Source: Gordonia sp049847105 (GTDB lineage: Bacteria; Actinomycetota; Actinomycetes; Mycobacteriales; Mycobacteriaceae). Taken from it: 64,000 nt of DNA. How positions within the stretch are numbered: the stretch's first letter is position 1; every line of letters begins with the position of its first letter. A program made the translations under genes and the position numbers. The notes beneath the pieces are model-generated. The model was not told where the DNA came from. It saw only the letters and a list, made by a program, of their open reading frames with translations, and made no database searches. Shown piece after piece: positions 33,180 to 41,490 of this stretch. The stretch spans positions 1-64,000 of the forward strand of contig NZ_JBNCNS010000004.1 of NCBI RefSeq assembly GCF_049847105.1. The letters run 5' to 3'.

Positions 33180-34352
33180 TCACCGCTCCGCAGCGTCGAG
33201 TTCGGCAAACGTGTCGGCAACCCAATTCGCGACGAAGTCGCTCACATGACCGAGATCATCGAGGCCGATGTGTTCGGCACCGCCCTCATCCGCGGTGAAG
33301 ATGCGCAATTCGCGCTTGGGGCTGTTGGTGGCCTGATCGAATGAACGTCGCGCCAAGTCGACCGGGATCTGTCGATCATTGGCGCCGTGTGCGATCAGAA
33401 AGGGGACGTCGATCTTCTCCACGACCCCGTCGAGGTGGATACCGTCGGCCATCTCTAGGAAGGCATCGAGGTCGGTCTCGCCCCAGACCCACATGACGTG
33501 ATCCCAGTAGTGCGGCACCGGGCGCTCTCCCTCGCGCTCGACACGGCGGCGTTGCACCTGCCCCCAATTGTGGTTGGCACCCCAGGCGACGCACAGCGCG
33601 AGCCGCTTCTCGAATGCGGCGGCACGCGGCGCGTAATAGCCGCCGAGCGACCAGCCGACGATACCGATCCGCGAGGCGTCGATGGTGGGGTCCGCCTCCA
33701 GGAAATCGACGCACGCGGCGGCCCATTCCTCGGAGTTCACCTGCGAGGTGAGCCCCTGCTTGCGCAGTGCCTCACCCGATCCCGGGGTGTCGACCATCAG
33801 GGTCGCGATACCGCGCTCGGCCAACTCCTGGTTGTGCTCCGAGACATACATGTGCTCCTTGGTGCTGTCCAGACCGTTCCACTGGATCATCACCGGGGTG
33901 GGCCGGCCGTCGGTGGTCGCGGGCTTGGTGAAGTATGCGGGGAGAGTGGTGTCGCGGAAGGGGATTGCCACACGACGTGTCAGCGGGTCGTTCAGCTCGA
34001 AGGACAGCTCCATCAGGTCCAGGCACCGCTGATAGGTCGCCTCCCGTTCCGGAGTACCGGCCTGCTGCATACGTTCCGCTGTGATCAGGTAGTTGGCGGC
34101 CCGCACATACGCCTGCCCGGCTGTACGCGCGTGCCCCTTCTTGGCGTCGTCGTCGGCGGCGGACACCAACTGATCGACCATCGCCGTCCATGAGTTCAGG
34201 AAGTCGACGGTGCCGACGTCCTCGTTGCCCTTGGCGATGTCGAGGAGGGGGCGGCAGGCCCGGTCGACCTCGTCGATCCGTCCGCCGCTGTTGAGCGCGC
34301 CGACCACCGCGAAGTTCCATACGTAATTCTTGCCGGTGAAATATTCGAACAT
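33180..34352 (-). CDS. Alpha/beta hydrolase, C-C hydrolase/FrsA-like (2,6-dihydroxypseudooxynicotine hydrolase family)
   Basis: A 390-residue protein with a helical N-terminal cap domain (residues 1-130) and an alpha/beta hydrolase core. Nucleophile Ser lies in VGWSLGGYYAPRAAAFEKR (about 228), acid in the LIAHGANDRQIP loop and catalytic His in EGGAEHIG. Cap length and core fit the family of bacterial C-C hydrolases typified by dihydroxypseudooxynicotine hydrolase. As last gene of the ring-cleavage operon it probably cuts a C-C bond of the cleavage product; that is inference. Confidence 0.8.
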   Translation of the reverse strand: MFEYFTGKNYVWNFAVVGALNSGGRIDEVDRACRPLLDIAKGNEDVGTVDFLNSWTAMVDQLVSAADDDAKKGHARTAGQAYVRAANYLITAERMQQAGTPEREATYQRCLDLMELSFELNDPLTRRVAIPFRDTTLPAYFTKPATTDGRPTPVMIQWNGLDSTKEHMYVSEHNQELAERGIATLMVDTPGSGEALRKQGLTSQVNSEEWAAACVDFLEADPTIDASRIGIVGWSLGGYYAPRAAAFEKRLALCVAWGANHNWGQVQRRRVEREGERPVPHYWDHVMWVWGETDLDAFLEMADGIHLDGVVEKIDVPFLIAHGANDRQIPVDLARRSFDQATNSPKRELRIFTADEGGAEHIGLDDLGHVSDFVANWVADTFAELDAAER

Positions 34353-34394
34353 CGTCTACTCCTGGGTGTGGTGGTGAAAGATTTCGCTGTGGAG

Positions 34395-34553
34395 GTGGTC
34401 TCGATACGCTCGCTCGTACCTCGCGGGCTACTCGACCAGCGGGGTGGGCCGCTCGTTCGCGGGCTACCCGACCAACGGTGGGGTGGGCCGCTCGTTCGCG
34501 GGCACTCGACCAACGGTGGTGAGCACGCCCCTCTCGAGCTACTCGACCAGCGG
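34395..34553. repeat. Intergenic repeat cluster (GTGGTCTCGATACG ... CTACTCGACCAGCGG)
   Basis: The 206-base gap between two genes of the ring-cleavage operon is filled by this cluster. It starts with the same element as at 13555, then carries two head-to-tail copies of a roughly 37-base unit containing GGGTGGGCCGCTCGTTCGCG followed by CTACCCGACCAACGG or CACTCGACCAACGG, and ends with CTACTCGACCAGCGG. Such elements may terminate or attenuate transcription inside the operon. Confidence 0.75.
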
Positions 34554-34558
34554 CGGCC

Positions 34559-35557
34559 TCACCTGATGGCCATCGGGTTGATCGGCGACCCGACGGCGCC
34601 GGTGATCGGCAACGGTGGCGCCACGAGCATGAACTCGAAACGACCGTCCGCGCGGCATGCGGCGGCGAGTCCGTCGAGGTTCCACATCTCGCCGATATAG
34701 AGCCCGATATGGGGGATCACCACCTGATGCAAAGGCTGGAACGCGACGTCGAACTCGTTCGGGCGCACCTCGAATCCCCACGTATCCGTGGCGATCCCGG
34801 CGATGTCGTGCTCGCGCAACCAATCCGCGGTGGTGAACGACAGACCCGGGGCAGGCCCTCCGGCGTACTCGCCCCATCCGTCGCGCAGGGCACGGGTGAG
34901 CTGGCCGGTGCGCACGCACAGGAAGTCGGCTCGACCGACGGCCGAATCGGCTCCCTGCGCGGCGATGGTCCGGTCTAGATGCTCGGGCAGGATCGCGAAG
35001 CCGTCGGGTAGTTCCCCGTCGTCGCCGATCGCCCGCCCGACATCGAGGAGCACCCCGCGGCCGACCATGCGCTCGGCTGCGGTCTCGATGCCGGTGACCC
35101 GATCGCCTTCGGAGGTCACCACCTGACCGGATCGCCTGCCGTTCCACGCCCGACCGTGATCGAAGATGTGGCCCAGCCCATCCCATTGCGTCGAGCACTG
35201 CAGCGGCATCGCGATCACGTCGTCGGCCCCACCGAGTCCGTGCGGGAATCCCTGAATCCCGGCCTCTGCCTCGATGCCGGTGTCGAGCATGGTGTGCACC
35301 GGATTGGTGCGTCGTCGCCACCCCTTCTGCGGACCGTCCATGTCGAACGGCAATGCAAGACTGAGTGTTTCCCCGGTTCGCACCAAACCAGCCGCCCGCA
35401 GCCGGTCGGCGGCGGTGATGTGGTTGAGGGTGCCGTGAACGTCGTCCTCACCCCACCGGCCCCAGTTGGAGTTCCGAGCCGCCGCAGCGGCGATCGCGCC
35501 CTCGGGGTCGGTTCGATCCAGAACCGTCGACGATGGCCGGGTGGTCTCAGCGGTCAT
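34559..35557 (-). CDS. Cyclase family protein (kynurenine-formamidase-like metal hydrolase)
   Basis: A 332-residue member of the cyclase family (PF04199), metal-dependent hydrolases acting on amides, lactones or enol rings. The metal-binding region QWDGLGHIFDHGR (about residues 120-132) replaces the HXGTHXDXXXH of formamidases by STQWDGLGHIFD, as in the longer bacterial subgroup. Its start overlaps the end of the FAH-family gene by 11 bases. A hydrolytic step after ring opening is likely. Confidence 0.83.
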   Translation of the reverse strand: MTAETTRPSSTVLDRTDPEGAIAAAAARNSNWGRWGEDDVHGTLNHITAADRLRAAGLVRTGETLSLALPFDMDGPQKGWRRRTNPVHTMLDTGIEAEAGIQGFPHGLGGADDVIAMPLQCSTQWDGLGHIFDHGRAWNGRRSGQVVTSEGDRVTGIETAAERMVGRGVLLDVGRAIGDDGELPDGFAILPEHLDRTIAAQGADSAVGRADFLCVRTGQLTRALRDGWGEYAGGPAPGLSFTTADWLREHDIAGIATDTWGFEVRPNEFDVAFQPLHQVVIPHIGLYIGEMWNLDGLAAACRADGRFEFMLVAPPLPITGAVGSPINPMAIR

Positions 35558-36569
35558 GTGCCATTCCTCTTGTCGTGGTCAGCGGCTGTCCGGCGTGCTC
35601 GGCCCGACGACGTTGCTGATCTGTGGTGCGTGGTACCGGCAGCGGCACTCCCGCGGGCCGTGGCGAGCCGATGGTGTTGCGCAGAGTTCCGATGACCTCG
35701 ACGGTCAGCTCCACGACGTCACCGGGCTGTAGAGGCAATGGATCGAGAGTGCCGCGGCGACCCCATAGCTCGGCCAGACACCCCCCGTTGCCGATGGTCC
35801 CGGAACCCAGCACATCACCGGGCCGGACCGCGCTGTCCCGCGAGGCAAAAGCCACCATCGCCGCAAACGACCAGCCCATGTTGGCGGTGACGTCGGAACC
35901 GATTTCCTCGCCGTTGACGCGCACGGTGCAGGCGAGGTCCAGAAACCCGTCGTCGTCGACGTGATCGGTGAACTCGTCGGCGGTCACGATGACCGGGCCG
36001 AGCGAGTTCGCGAAATCCTTGCCCTTGGCCGGACCGAGTCCGATCTCCATCTCCCGTCGCTGCAGGTCGCGCGCCGACCAATCGTTCAGGATGGTGTAGC
36101 CGAAGATATGATCGGCGGCCGCACCGACCGCGACATCGCTGCCCGCGGTACCGACGACCGCAGCCACCTCGAGCTCGAAGTCGAGTTGCTCGGAGCCACC
36201 CGGGGCCCTGACGACGTCGTCCGGACCGACCACCGCATACGGGTTGGTGAAGTAGAAATGCGGTGCGTCACACCAGGCGTCAGGTACGCCGTCTGCCCCC
36301 TGCATGGACGCACGAACACCTTCGACGTGTTCGGCGAACGTGACGAAGTCCCGGATGCTGGGCGGTTGCAAGGGAGCCTCGAACGCAACATCCGAGTGGC
36401 CGATGCGACGGCCACGCGCAACGGCGCGAGCACCTTCGGCCAATGCATCATCGAGACCCTGCCCGATCACGTCGAGCATCTGCCTGCCCTGACCGAGGAG
36501 GTGGACGGCGTCATCGGTGACCACCGCGGCGCTCGTGTCGCCGTCTACGGTGACGGTCGCGAATCTCAT
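35547..36569 (-). CDS. Fumarylacetoacetate hydrolase family protein
   Basis: A 340-residue FAH-fold enzyme. The metal site is visible as DFELEVAAVVG (Glu residues near 155), NDWSARDLQRRE (Asp near 190) and GLGPAKGKDFANSLGP, followed by the product-binding GSGTIGNGG region. The fold acts as hydratase, decarboxylase or C-C hydrolase on ring-cleavage products. Sits between the dioxygenase (40-base gap) and the cyclase-family gene (11-base overlap). ATG start. Confidence 0.88.
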   Translation of the reverse strand: MRFATVTVDGDTSAAVVTDDAVHLLGQGRQMLDVIGQGLDDALAEGARAVARGRRIGHSDVAFEAPLQPPSIRDFVTFAEHVEGVRASMQGADGVPDAWCDAPHFYFTNPYAVVGPDDVVRAPGGSEQLDFELEVAAVVGTAGSDVAVGAAADHIFGYTILNDWSARDLQRREMEIGLGPAKGKDFANSLGPVIVTADEFTDHVDDDGFLDLACTVRVNGEEIGSDVTANMGWSFAAMVAFASRDSAVRPGDVLGSGTIGNGGCLAELWGRRGTLDPLPLQPGDVVELTVEVIGTLRNTIGSPRPAGVPLPVPRTTDQQRRRAEHAGQPLTTTRGMAHDR

Positions 36570-36609
36570 GCTGTTGTCCTCTCTCTGACGAAGTTGTCGT
36601 GAAGTCGCG

Positions 36610-37587
36610 TCACACCGGCGGCGCCACGAACAGTCCCTTGTCCGGATCGTTGAAGGACCGGCTCGCGACGAATTCGTTCATCGCATTCGCGGTGCCCCAC
36701 TGGTCGGCAACCTCGGGCCGGGTGAAGTCGAGCAGGTGCGGATGCCACGTGTCCTCATCGAGGATCTCGAGTTCGGTGGTGTACTCCATCGTGTTCCCGT
36801 TGGGGTCCAGGAAGTAGGAGAAGGTGTTGTTGCCGGCCATGTGTCGGCCGGGGCCCCAGATCTTCTCGGTTCCGGACCGCAGCAACCGCCCGGTACCTCT
36901 CATGTACTCGTCGATGCCACGCAACTCGAACGACGCGTGGTGCAGCGCGACGTGCGGCCCGCGCGCGATGGCGAGCGAGTGGTGCATCGCGTTGGTGCGC
37001 AGAAACCACATCATCCGGCCCATCCGGGGGTGCATGAGTATGTCCGACACGCGGAATCCGAAGTGGCGTTCGTAAAAGGCGACCGTCGCCTCGGGGTCCG
37101 GGGTGTTGATCACGACGTGCGACAGTTTCACCGGGATGGATTCCCCCGCTTCGATCTTGCGGTGCTCGCGGACAGCCACATCCGCGGAGATCTCGATCGT
37201 CCTGCCGTCGACGTCGAAGAAGCGGAAACCGTAACCGCCGCCTGGTGTCTGCAGCGTGCCGGGTTCACCGATCAGGTCGACGCCGGAACGTCCCAGGCGC
37301 AACGCGAGATCGTCGACGGCCTGGTCGTCGGCGGCGCCGAAGGAGATGAGGTCGAGACGCTTGTCCGCGGATCGGCGAACCCGTACCGCGTACTTCTCGG
37401 GCGATCCTTCGGCGGCCAGATAGGTGACGTCACCGTCGGTACCGACCTCGGAAAGGCCCCAGTTCTGGGTGTAGAACTCGACCTGCTTGTCGTGCTCCGG
37501 TACGGCGATGCCGATGTGACGCAGATGGGTGAACGCGTACTGCGAGGGTGCGTCGGGGTCGGTGTCGTGAATGGTGTCCGTGGTCAT
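36610..37587 (-). CDS. Type I extradiol ring-cleavage dioxygenase (VOC family)
   Basis: A 325-residue two-module glyoxalase-fold dioxygenase that opens a catechol next to the hydroxyls using Fe(II) or Mn(II). In the C-terminal module the metal triad can be read as His157 (KLSHVVINTP), His216 or His217 (VALHHASFEL) and Glu268 (GNTMEYTTE), spaced as in BphC-type enzymes. The segment FSYFLDPNGNTMEY is the class signature. Lies downstream of the FAD monooxygenase that presumably makes its catechol. Confidence 0.9.
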   Translation of the reverse strand: MTTDTIHDTDPDAPSQYAFTHLRHIGIAVPEHDKQVEFYTQNWGLSEVGTDGDVTYLAAEGSPEKYAVRVRRSADKRLDLISFGAADDQAVDDLALRLGRSGVDLIGEPGTLQTPGGGYGFRFFDVDGRTIEISADVAVREHRKIEAGESIPVKLSHVVINTPDPEATVAFYERHFGFRVSDILMHPRMGRMMWFLRTNAMHHSLAIARGPHVALHHASFELRGIDEYMRGTGRLLRSGTEKIWGPGRHMAGNNTFSYFLDPNGNTMEYTTELEILDEDTWHPHLLDFTRPEVADQWGTANAMNEFVASRSFNDPDKGLFVAPPV

Positions 37588-37620
37588 GGTGAGCTCCAGA
37601 TCATCAGTAGCAGAAGTGAA

Positions 37621-38742
37621 TCAGGCGGGGATGGTGAGCATCGCGCCGATCCGGTGCATGAGGCCAGGGACGTCGCCCTGTTCGTGGTCGAGCATCCAGC
37701 GCCCGAGCTGGACCGACGAATCGACGACGGTCTTGGCGCGCTCGAGCCGGCGGTCGGTGAACTCCTGCCACATGACATCGTCGAGGTCGTGGTGCTTCCC
37801 GACCACGTCGGCCAGCACCGCGGCATCCTCCAATGCCTGTGCCGCACCTTGAGCCAAGGTGGGCGGACAGCTGTGCGCGGCATCGCCGATCAGCACAACC
37901 CGACCCCGATGCCACGGGCCGTCCACCACATGGGATTCGAAGCGGGTGTAGTTGATGCGGGAGGTATCGGTCATTCCGGCGCGGATGTCGTCCCAGGGTC
38001 CGTGATAGTCGGCGGCCAACGTCCGCATGGTCTCGAGGGCCTCGTCCGGTGTCAGCGCACTGCGGTCCTGCGCATCTTCGACCAGGTAGGCGTACAAGGT
38101 GTCCTGACCCGTCGGGCAGTATCCGGCGATGTAGCAGGTGCCCCCGTAGGTCAGGTCGGTACGAGTCACCGATTCCGGCCGCGGCGCGAAGACCCGCCAG
38201 ATGCCCATCCCAGTGCTCTGGGGTTCGACGTCGATCCCGATGTGGGCTCTTGTCCAGGACCGGAGACCATCGGCACCGACCACGAGGCCGTAACGGCCGT
38301 TCGTCTGGTCGTCGAATGTTGCGGTCACGCCGGTGTCGTCCTGATCGAGTGCGTGGACGCAGACCCCGAACCGCGCCTTCACTCCGAGGGACGCGGCACG
38401 CTCGAGCAGAATTCGCGCGAGTGTCGGCCGGTACATACCCATGGTCGCCGGCAGGTCCTCACCTCCGGTGCGAGCATCGGGCAGTTCCGCGAGCAGGGTT
38501 CCGTCGGGCGCCCGGAAGCCCAGCGTGTCAAAGCAGTAGCCGTGTGACCTGGCCTCGTCCCAGACACCCAGGTCACGCAAGACGCGCAAGGCATTGCCCT
38601 GCAGCGTGATCCCCGACCCCAGCGCCGACACATCGGGTTTGACGTCGACGAGGTCGACGTCGATCCCGCGCTCGGCGAGCAGGATCGCGGTCGCGGTCCC
38701 GGCGACTCCGGCGCCGATGACGAGAACGTTCAGTGGTGACAT
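37621..38742 (-). CDS. FAD-dependent aromatic monooxygenase
   Basis: A 373-residue class A flavoprotein hydroxylase. FAD motif VLVIGAGVAGTATAILLAERG (about residues 6-26), DG motif LVVGADGLRS (about 160-169) and GD motif GRVVLIGDAAHSCPPTLAQGAAQALEDA (about 285-312). Probably hydroxylates a phenol or pyridinol to give the diol cleaved by the next gene product. CAGGAG seven bases before the ATG fixes the start. Divergent from a LysR gene, with two inverted repeats between. Confidence 0.88.
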   Translation of the reverse strand: MSPLNVLVIGAGVAGTATAILLAERGIDVDLVDVKPDVSALGSGITLQGNALRVLRDLGVWDEARSHGYCFDTLGFRAPDGTLLAELPDARTGGEDLPATMGMYRPTLARILLERAASLGVKARFGVCVHALDQDDTGVTATFDDQTNGRYGLVVGADGLRSWTRAHIGIDVEPQSTGMGIWRVFAPRPESVTRTDLTYGGTCYIAGYCPTGQDTLYAYLVEDAQDRSALTPDEALETMRTLAADYHGPWDDIRAGMTDTSRINYTRFESHVVDGPWHRGRVVLIGDAAHSCPPTLAQGAAQALEDAAVLADVVGKHHDLDDVMWQEFTDRRLERAKTVVDSSVQLGRWMLDHEQGDVPGLMHRIGAMLTIPA

Positions 38743-38760
38743 CGCTGCAACTCCTGTTGG

Positions 38761-38776
38761 TGTGGTGCCAACCACA
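38761..38776. promoter_or_regulatory. Inverted repeat TGTGGT-GCCA-ACCACA, probable LysR operator
   Basis: Perfect six-base arms, 19 bases before the FAD monooxygenase start and 55 before lysR. A second, weaker repeat TTGG-GAACA-CCAA lies at 38796-38808, next to the lysR -10-like TAAGAT (38817-38822). Two sites in a divergent lysR promoter fit the usual recognition and activation sites. Confidence 0.5.
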
Positions 38777-38830
38777 TTGAGGCGCCGGTCACTATTTGGG
38801 AACACCAAGTTGCCGATAAGATATATAGCC

Positions 38831-39766
38831 ATGAGTGATAGTGGTGTGCACGCAGGGACGACGCGGCAACTGCGTAATCTGGACCTGAACCTGCTGGTCG
38901 CACTGGACGCACTGCTCGACGAGCGCAACGTCTCACGAGCCGCGCAACGTCTGGGCGTGAGCCAGCCGAGCGCGAGTGCCGCCCTGGGGCGACTGCGCAG
39001 GCACTTCGACGATCCGCTGCTGAGGCGATCCGGAAATCGCTACGAGCTCACGCCGCTGGCAGCTCATCTGAGACCGCTTGCCGTCAGTGCGATCCAATCC
39101 GTGCAGCGCGTGTTCGACGCCGCCCCGACCTTCGATCCCGAAACCGCCGACCGCACGTTCACGCTGGTGGTGACCGACTACGGTGCGCTGCGGGTGGGCG
39201 AACCGCTCGCCCGCCTCTTGCACGAACGAGCACCAGGCGTGCAGTTACGTCTCGAGCAGAACACGCCCTACGCGGTCGATCACGCCGACGACACGCTCCG
39301 CGCCGTCGACGGCATCGTGATGCCACACGGATTCATCACCGGCATGCCCGCGATCGATTTCCCGACCGACGACTGGGTCTGCGTCTGTTCGGCGGACAAT
39401 GCCGAGATCGGGGACCAGCTGACCCTCGACGACCTGAGGCGATCGCCGTGGGTGGTGACCTTTCACGGCCCGACCGCATTCACTCCGGCCTTGCGTCAAC
39501 TCCAGATCCTCGGCGTCGAACCGAGGATCGACGTCGTCGTCGAATCCTTTCTGGCCGTGCCGTTTCTGGTCACCGGCACCCGACGAGTCGCCCTTCTGCA
39601 GAAGTCGCTTGCCGAACGCCTTCGACCGATCGACGGCGTGCGGGTGGTGCCGTGCCCCGGCGATATCGCTCCGCTGAAGGAAGCGCTGTGGTGGCATCCG
39701 ATTCACACTGCGGATCCGGCCCATGCGTGGTTGCGGGGTGTGGTCGAAGAAGTAGCGGGGCGCTGA
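38831..39766 (+). CDS. LysR-family regulator of the ring-cleavage operon
   Basis: A 311-residue regulator. HTH at the N-terminus (LNLLVALDALLDERNVSRAAQRLGVSQPSASAALGRLRRHF, about residues 16-56) and a NodD/PcpR-like effector domain with the VVTDYGALRVGEPLARLLHERAPG segment. This subgroup commonly senses aromatic acids or phenols. ATG preceded eight bases upstream by TAAGAT, without ribosome binding site. Divergent to the FAD monooxygenase gene. Confidence 0.92.
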   Translation: MSDSGVHAGTTRQLRNLDLNLLVALDALLDERNVSRAAQRLGVSQPSASAALGRLRRHFDDPLLRRSGNRYELTPLAAHLRPLAVSAIQSVQRVFDAAPTFDPETADRTFTLVVTDYGALRVGEPLARLLHERAPGVQLRLEQNTPYAVDHADDTLRAVDGIVMPHGFITGMPAIDFPTDDWVCVCSADNAEIGDQLTLDDLRRSPWVVTFHGPTAFTPALRQLQILGVEPRIDVVVESFLAVPFLVTGTRRVALLQKSLAERLRPIDGVRVVPCPGDIAPLKEALWWHPIHTADPAHAWLRGVVEEVAGR

Positions 39767-39870
39767 CACGTCGCACCGCCCATAGACCGTCTCGATACCG
39801 GTTATCAGCGATCACTTCTTCCCCGACGTCGGCGATTGCAGCGATCCTGAGTGCCGATCAGGAGGACTCG

Positions 39871-40602
39871 ATGACAGATCTGACAGGCCGGACCATCGTG
39901 GTGACGGGTGCCGGTGGCGGCATCGGCGCGGCGATCGGCCGGCGGATCGCCGCCGCGGGTGCGCGAGTCGTCGGACTCGACTCTGCCCGGAGCGATGGTG
40001 TGCGTGCCTTCGACGTCACCGATCCGAACCTCTGGGCCACCCTGTCCGACGAGCTCGGGACCGATGGGGTCCATGGACTGGTCAACTGCGCGGGCATCAC
40101 TCGCCGTGCACGCTTGGACGCCGTGACGGTCGACGACATGAGCGCCGCGTACTCGGTGAACGTGATCGGTCCCATGCTGGCGATCCAGGCGCTGTCGCCG
40201 CTGATGCCGCCGGGCTCCTCCATCGTCAACATCGGCTCGATCGCCGCCCTCACCGCTCATTATCCGGTCGCGTACACGACGAGCAAGTGGGCGCTGCGGG
40301 GACTCACGCATACTTCAGCACTTGCCCTCGGCGAGAAGGGAATTCGCGTGAACATCGTGCATCCCGGCTTCATCGACACCTCGATGACCGCATCCGCACC
40401 GACCGAGTTCCGTACATCGTCGATCGCCGAGACCGATCTCGGCCGGGCGGGTACCCCCGACGAGGTCGCGGGAACCGTCGAGTATCTCCTGGGGGATGCC
40501 GCCACGTACACCACCGGTGCCGAGATCACGGTGGACGGCGGCGCGACGTCGCACGGCGGCGTCAAGTCGATCTCCGATGCCCTCCTGCGTTCCGCGCGAT
40601 GA
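39871..40602 (+). CDS. SDR-family oxidoreductase
   Basis: A 243-residue classical SDR: TGAGGGIG at residues 11-18, NCAG (VNCAGITRRA), catalytic Ser in VNIGSIAA and YTTSK for the Tyr-Lys pair, ending in the EITVDGG tail. Perfect AGGAGG six bases before the ATG. Stop overlaps the start of the next SDR (ATGA). Together with LysR and the divergent operon, it probably oxidises a side-chain alcohol of the aromatic substrate. Confidence 0.88.
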   Translation: MTDLTGRTIVVTGAGGGIGAAIGRRIAAAGARVVGLDSARSDGVRAFDVTDPNLWATLSDELGTDGVHGLVNCAGITRRARLDAVTVDDMSAAYSVNVIGPMLAIQALSPLMPPGSSIVNIGSIAALTAHYPVAYTTSKWALRGLTHTSALALGEKGIRVNIVHPGFIDTSMTASAPTEFRTSSIAETDLGRAGTPDEVAGTVEYLLGDAATYTTGAEITVDGGATSHGGVKSISDALLRSAR

Positions 40603-41384
40603 CAGCGTCGCGCGGACGTCTGGGCGGCAAGGTCGCGGTGATCACCGGAACCGCAAGCGGGCAAGGCCGCGAGGCCGCACAGCGATTCGCGGCCGAGGGC
40701 GCGACCGTGTATGGATGCGACATCGACAGCGTGCGCGGCGCCGCGACCGTCGACCTGGTGACCGCCGCGGGCGGGACGATGGTCGGTACGCACCCGGTCG
40801 ATCTGACCGATGAGGACGCGGTCTCCCGCTGGATCACCGGTATCGGCGAGATGACCGGGCGCATCGATATCCTTTATGCGAACGCCGGATTCGCCACCTT
40901 CGCCCCGATCGAGCAGATCACCATCGAGGAGTGGCATCTCGTGATGTCGCACGAGGTGGATCTGGTGTTCCTGCCGGTCAAGCACGCGTGGAAGTATCTG
41001 TCCGCCAGTAGATCCGGCTCGATCATTCTCGTCGGCTCGACGGCCGGGGTCACAGGATCGGTCACCAACACCCGTCTGGCACACACCGCGTCGAAGGGCG
41101 CCGTGGTCGCGATGACGAAACAGATCGCGGCCGAGGGTGCGCCGGTCGGCATCCGTGCCAATTGCATCAGCCCGGGAATGATCCGCACAGCTCAATCGGA
41201 GGCAACGCTTCTCGACGATCGCCACCCGATGCACCAGATAGCTTCGGCCATCCCGCTCGGACGGATCGGCACCCCTGCCGACGTCGTCAACTATGCGGTC
41301 TTCCTCGCGTCAGACGAATCCGGATATGTCACCGGAACGAATCTCATGATCGACGGCGGCCGGTCGGCGGTGCTCCCACACTGA
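40599..41384 (+). CDS. SDR-family oxidoreductase with His at the catalytic Tyr position
   Basis: A 261-residue SDR: ITGTASGQG (residues 15-23), YANAG (93-97), Ser in ILVGSTAGV. At the place of YxxxK it reads HTASK (His162, Lys166). SDRs with His here exist, but the standard proton relay is altered and activity should not be assumed. Start codon overlaps the preceding stop (ATGA), so the two SDRs are made together. Confidence 0.87.
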   Translation: MTASRGRLGGKVAVITGTASGQGREAAQRFAAEGATVYGCDIDSVRGAATVDLVTAAGGTMVGTHPVDLTDEDAVSRWITGIGEMTGRIDILYANAGFATFAPIEQITIEEWHLVMSHEVDLVFLPVKHAWKYLSASRSGSIILVGSTAGVTGSVTNTRLAHTASKGAVVAMTKQIAAEGAPVGIRANCISPGMIRTAQSEATLLDDRHPMHQIASAIPLGRIGTPADVVNYAVFLASDESGYVTGTNLMIDGGRSAVLPH

Positions 41385-41418
41385 TCCCGGCCGTTGACGG
41401 ACACCTTCCGAAACGACT

Positions 41419-41462
41419 CTGGCCGCACCCCATGTTCCGAGAGGAACAGAAGGTGCGGCCAG
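41419..41462. terminator. Strong bidirectional hairpin between convergent genes
   Basis: CTGGCCGCACC and GGTGCGGCCAG form a perfect eleven-base stem; its loop contains a second perfect six-base hairpin, TGTTCC-GAGA-GGAACA. It lies between the stops of the SDR gene (41384) and the transglycosylase gene (41491). No long U-tract on either side. Confidence 0.75.
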
Positions 41463-41490
41463 TCAGTCGAGGACTGTCGCGCGGCGCGGG

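Noticed and set aside
34395..34553. CRISPR array
   Set aside because: Only two to four imperfect copies with no constant repeat-spacer period and no cas genes.
36736..38547. 603-codon plus-strand frame
   Set aside because: Antisense to the extradiol dioxygenase and FAD monooxygenase, both with clear catalytic motifs; no family resemblance.
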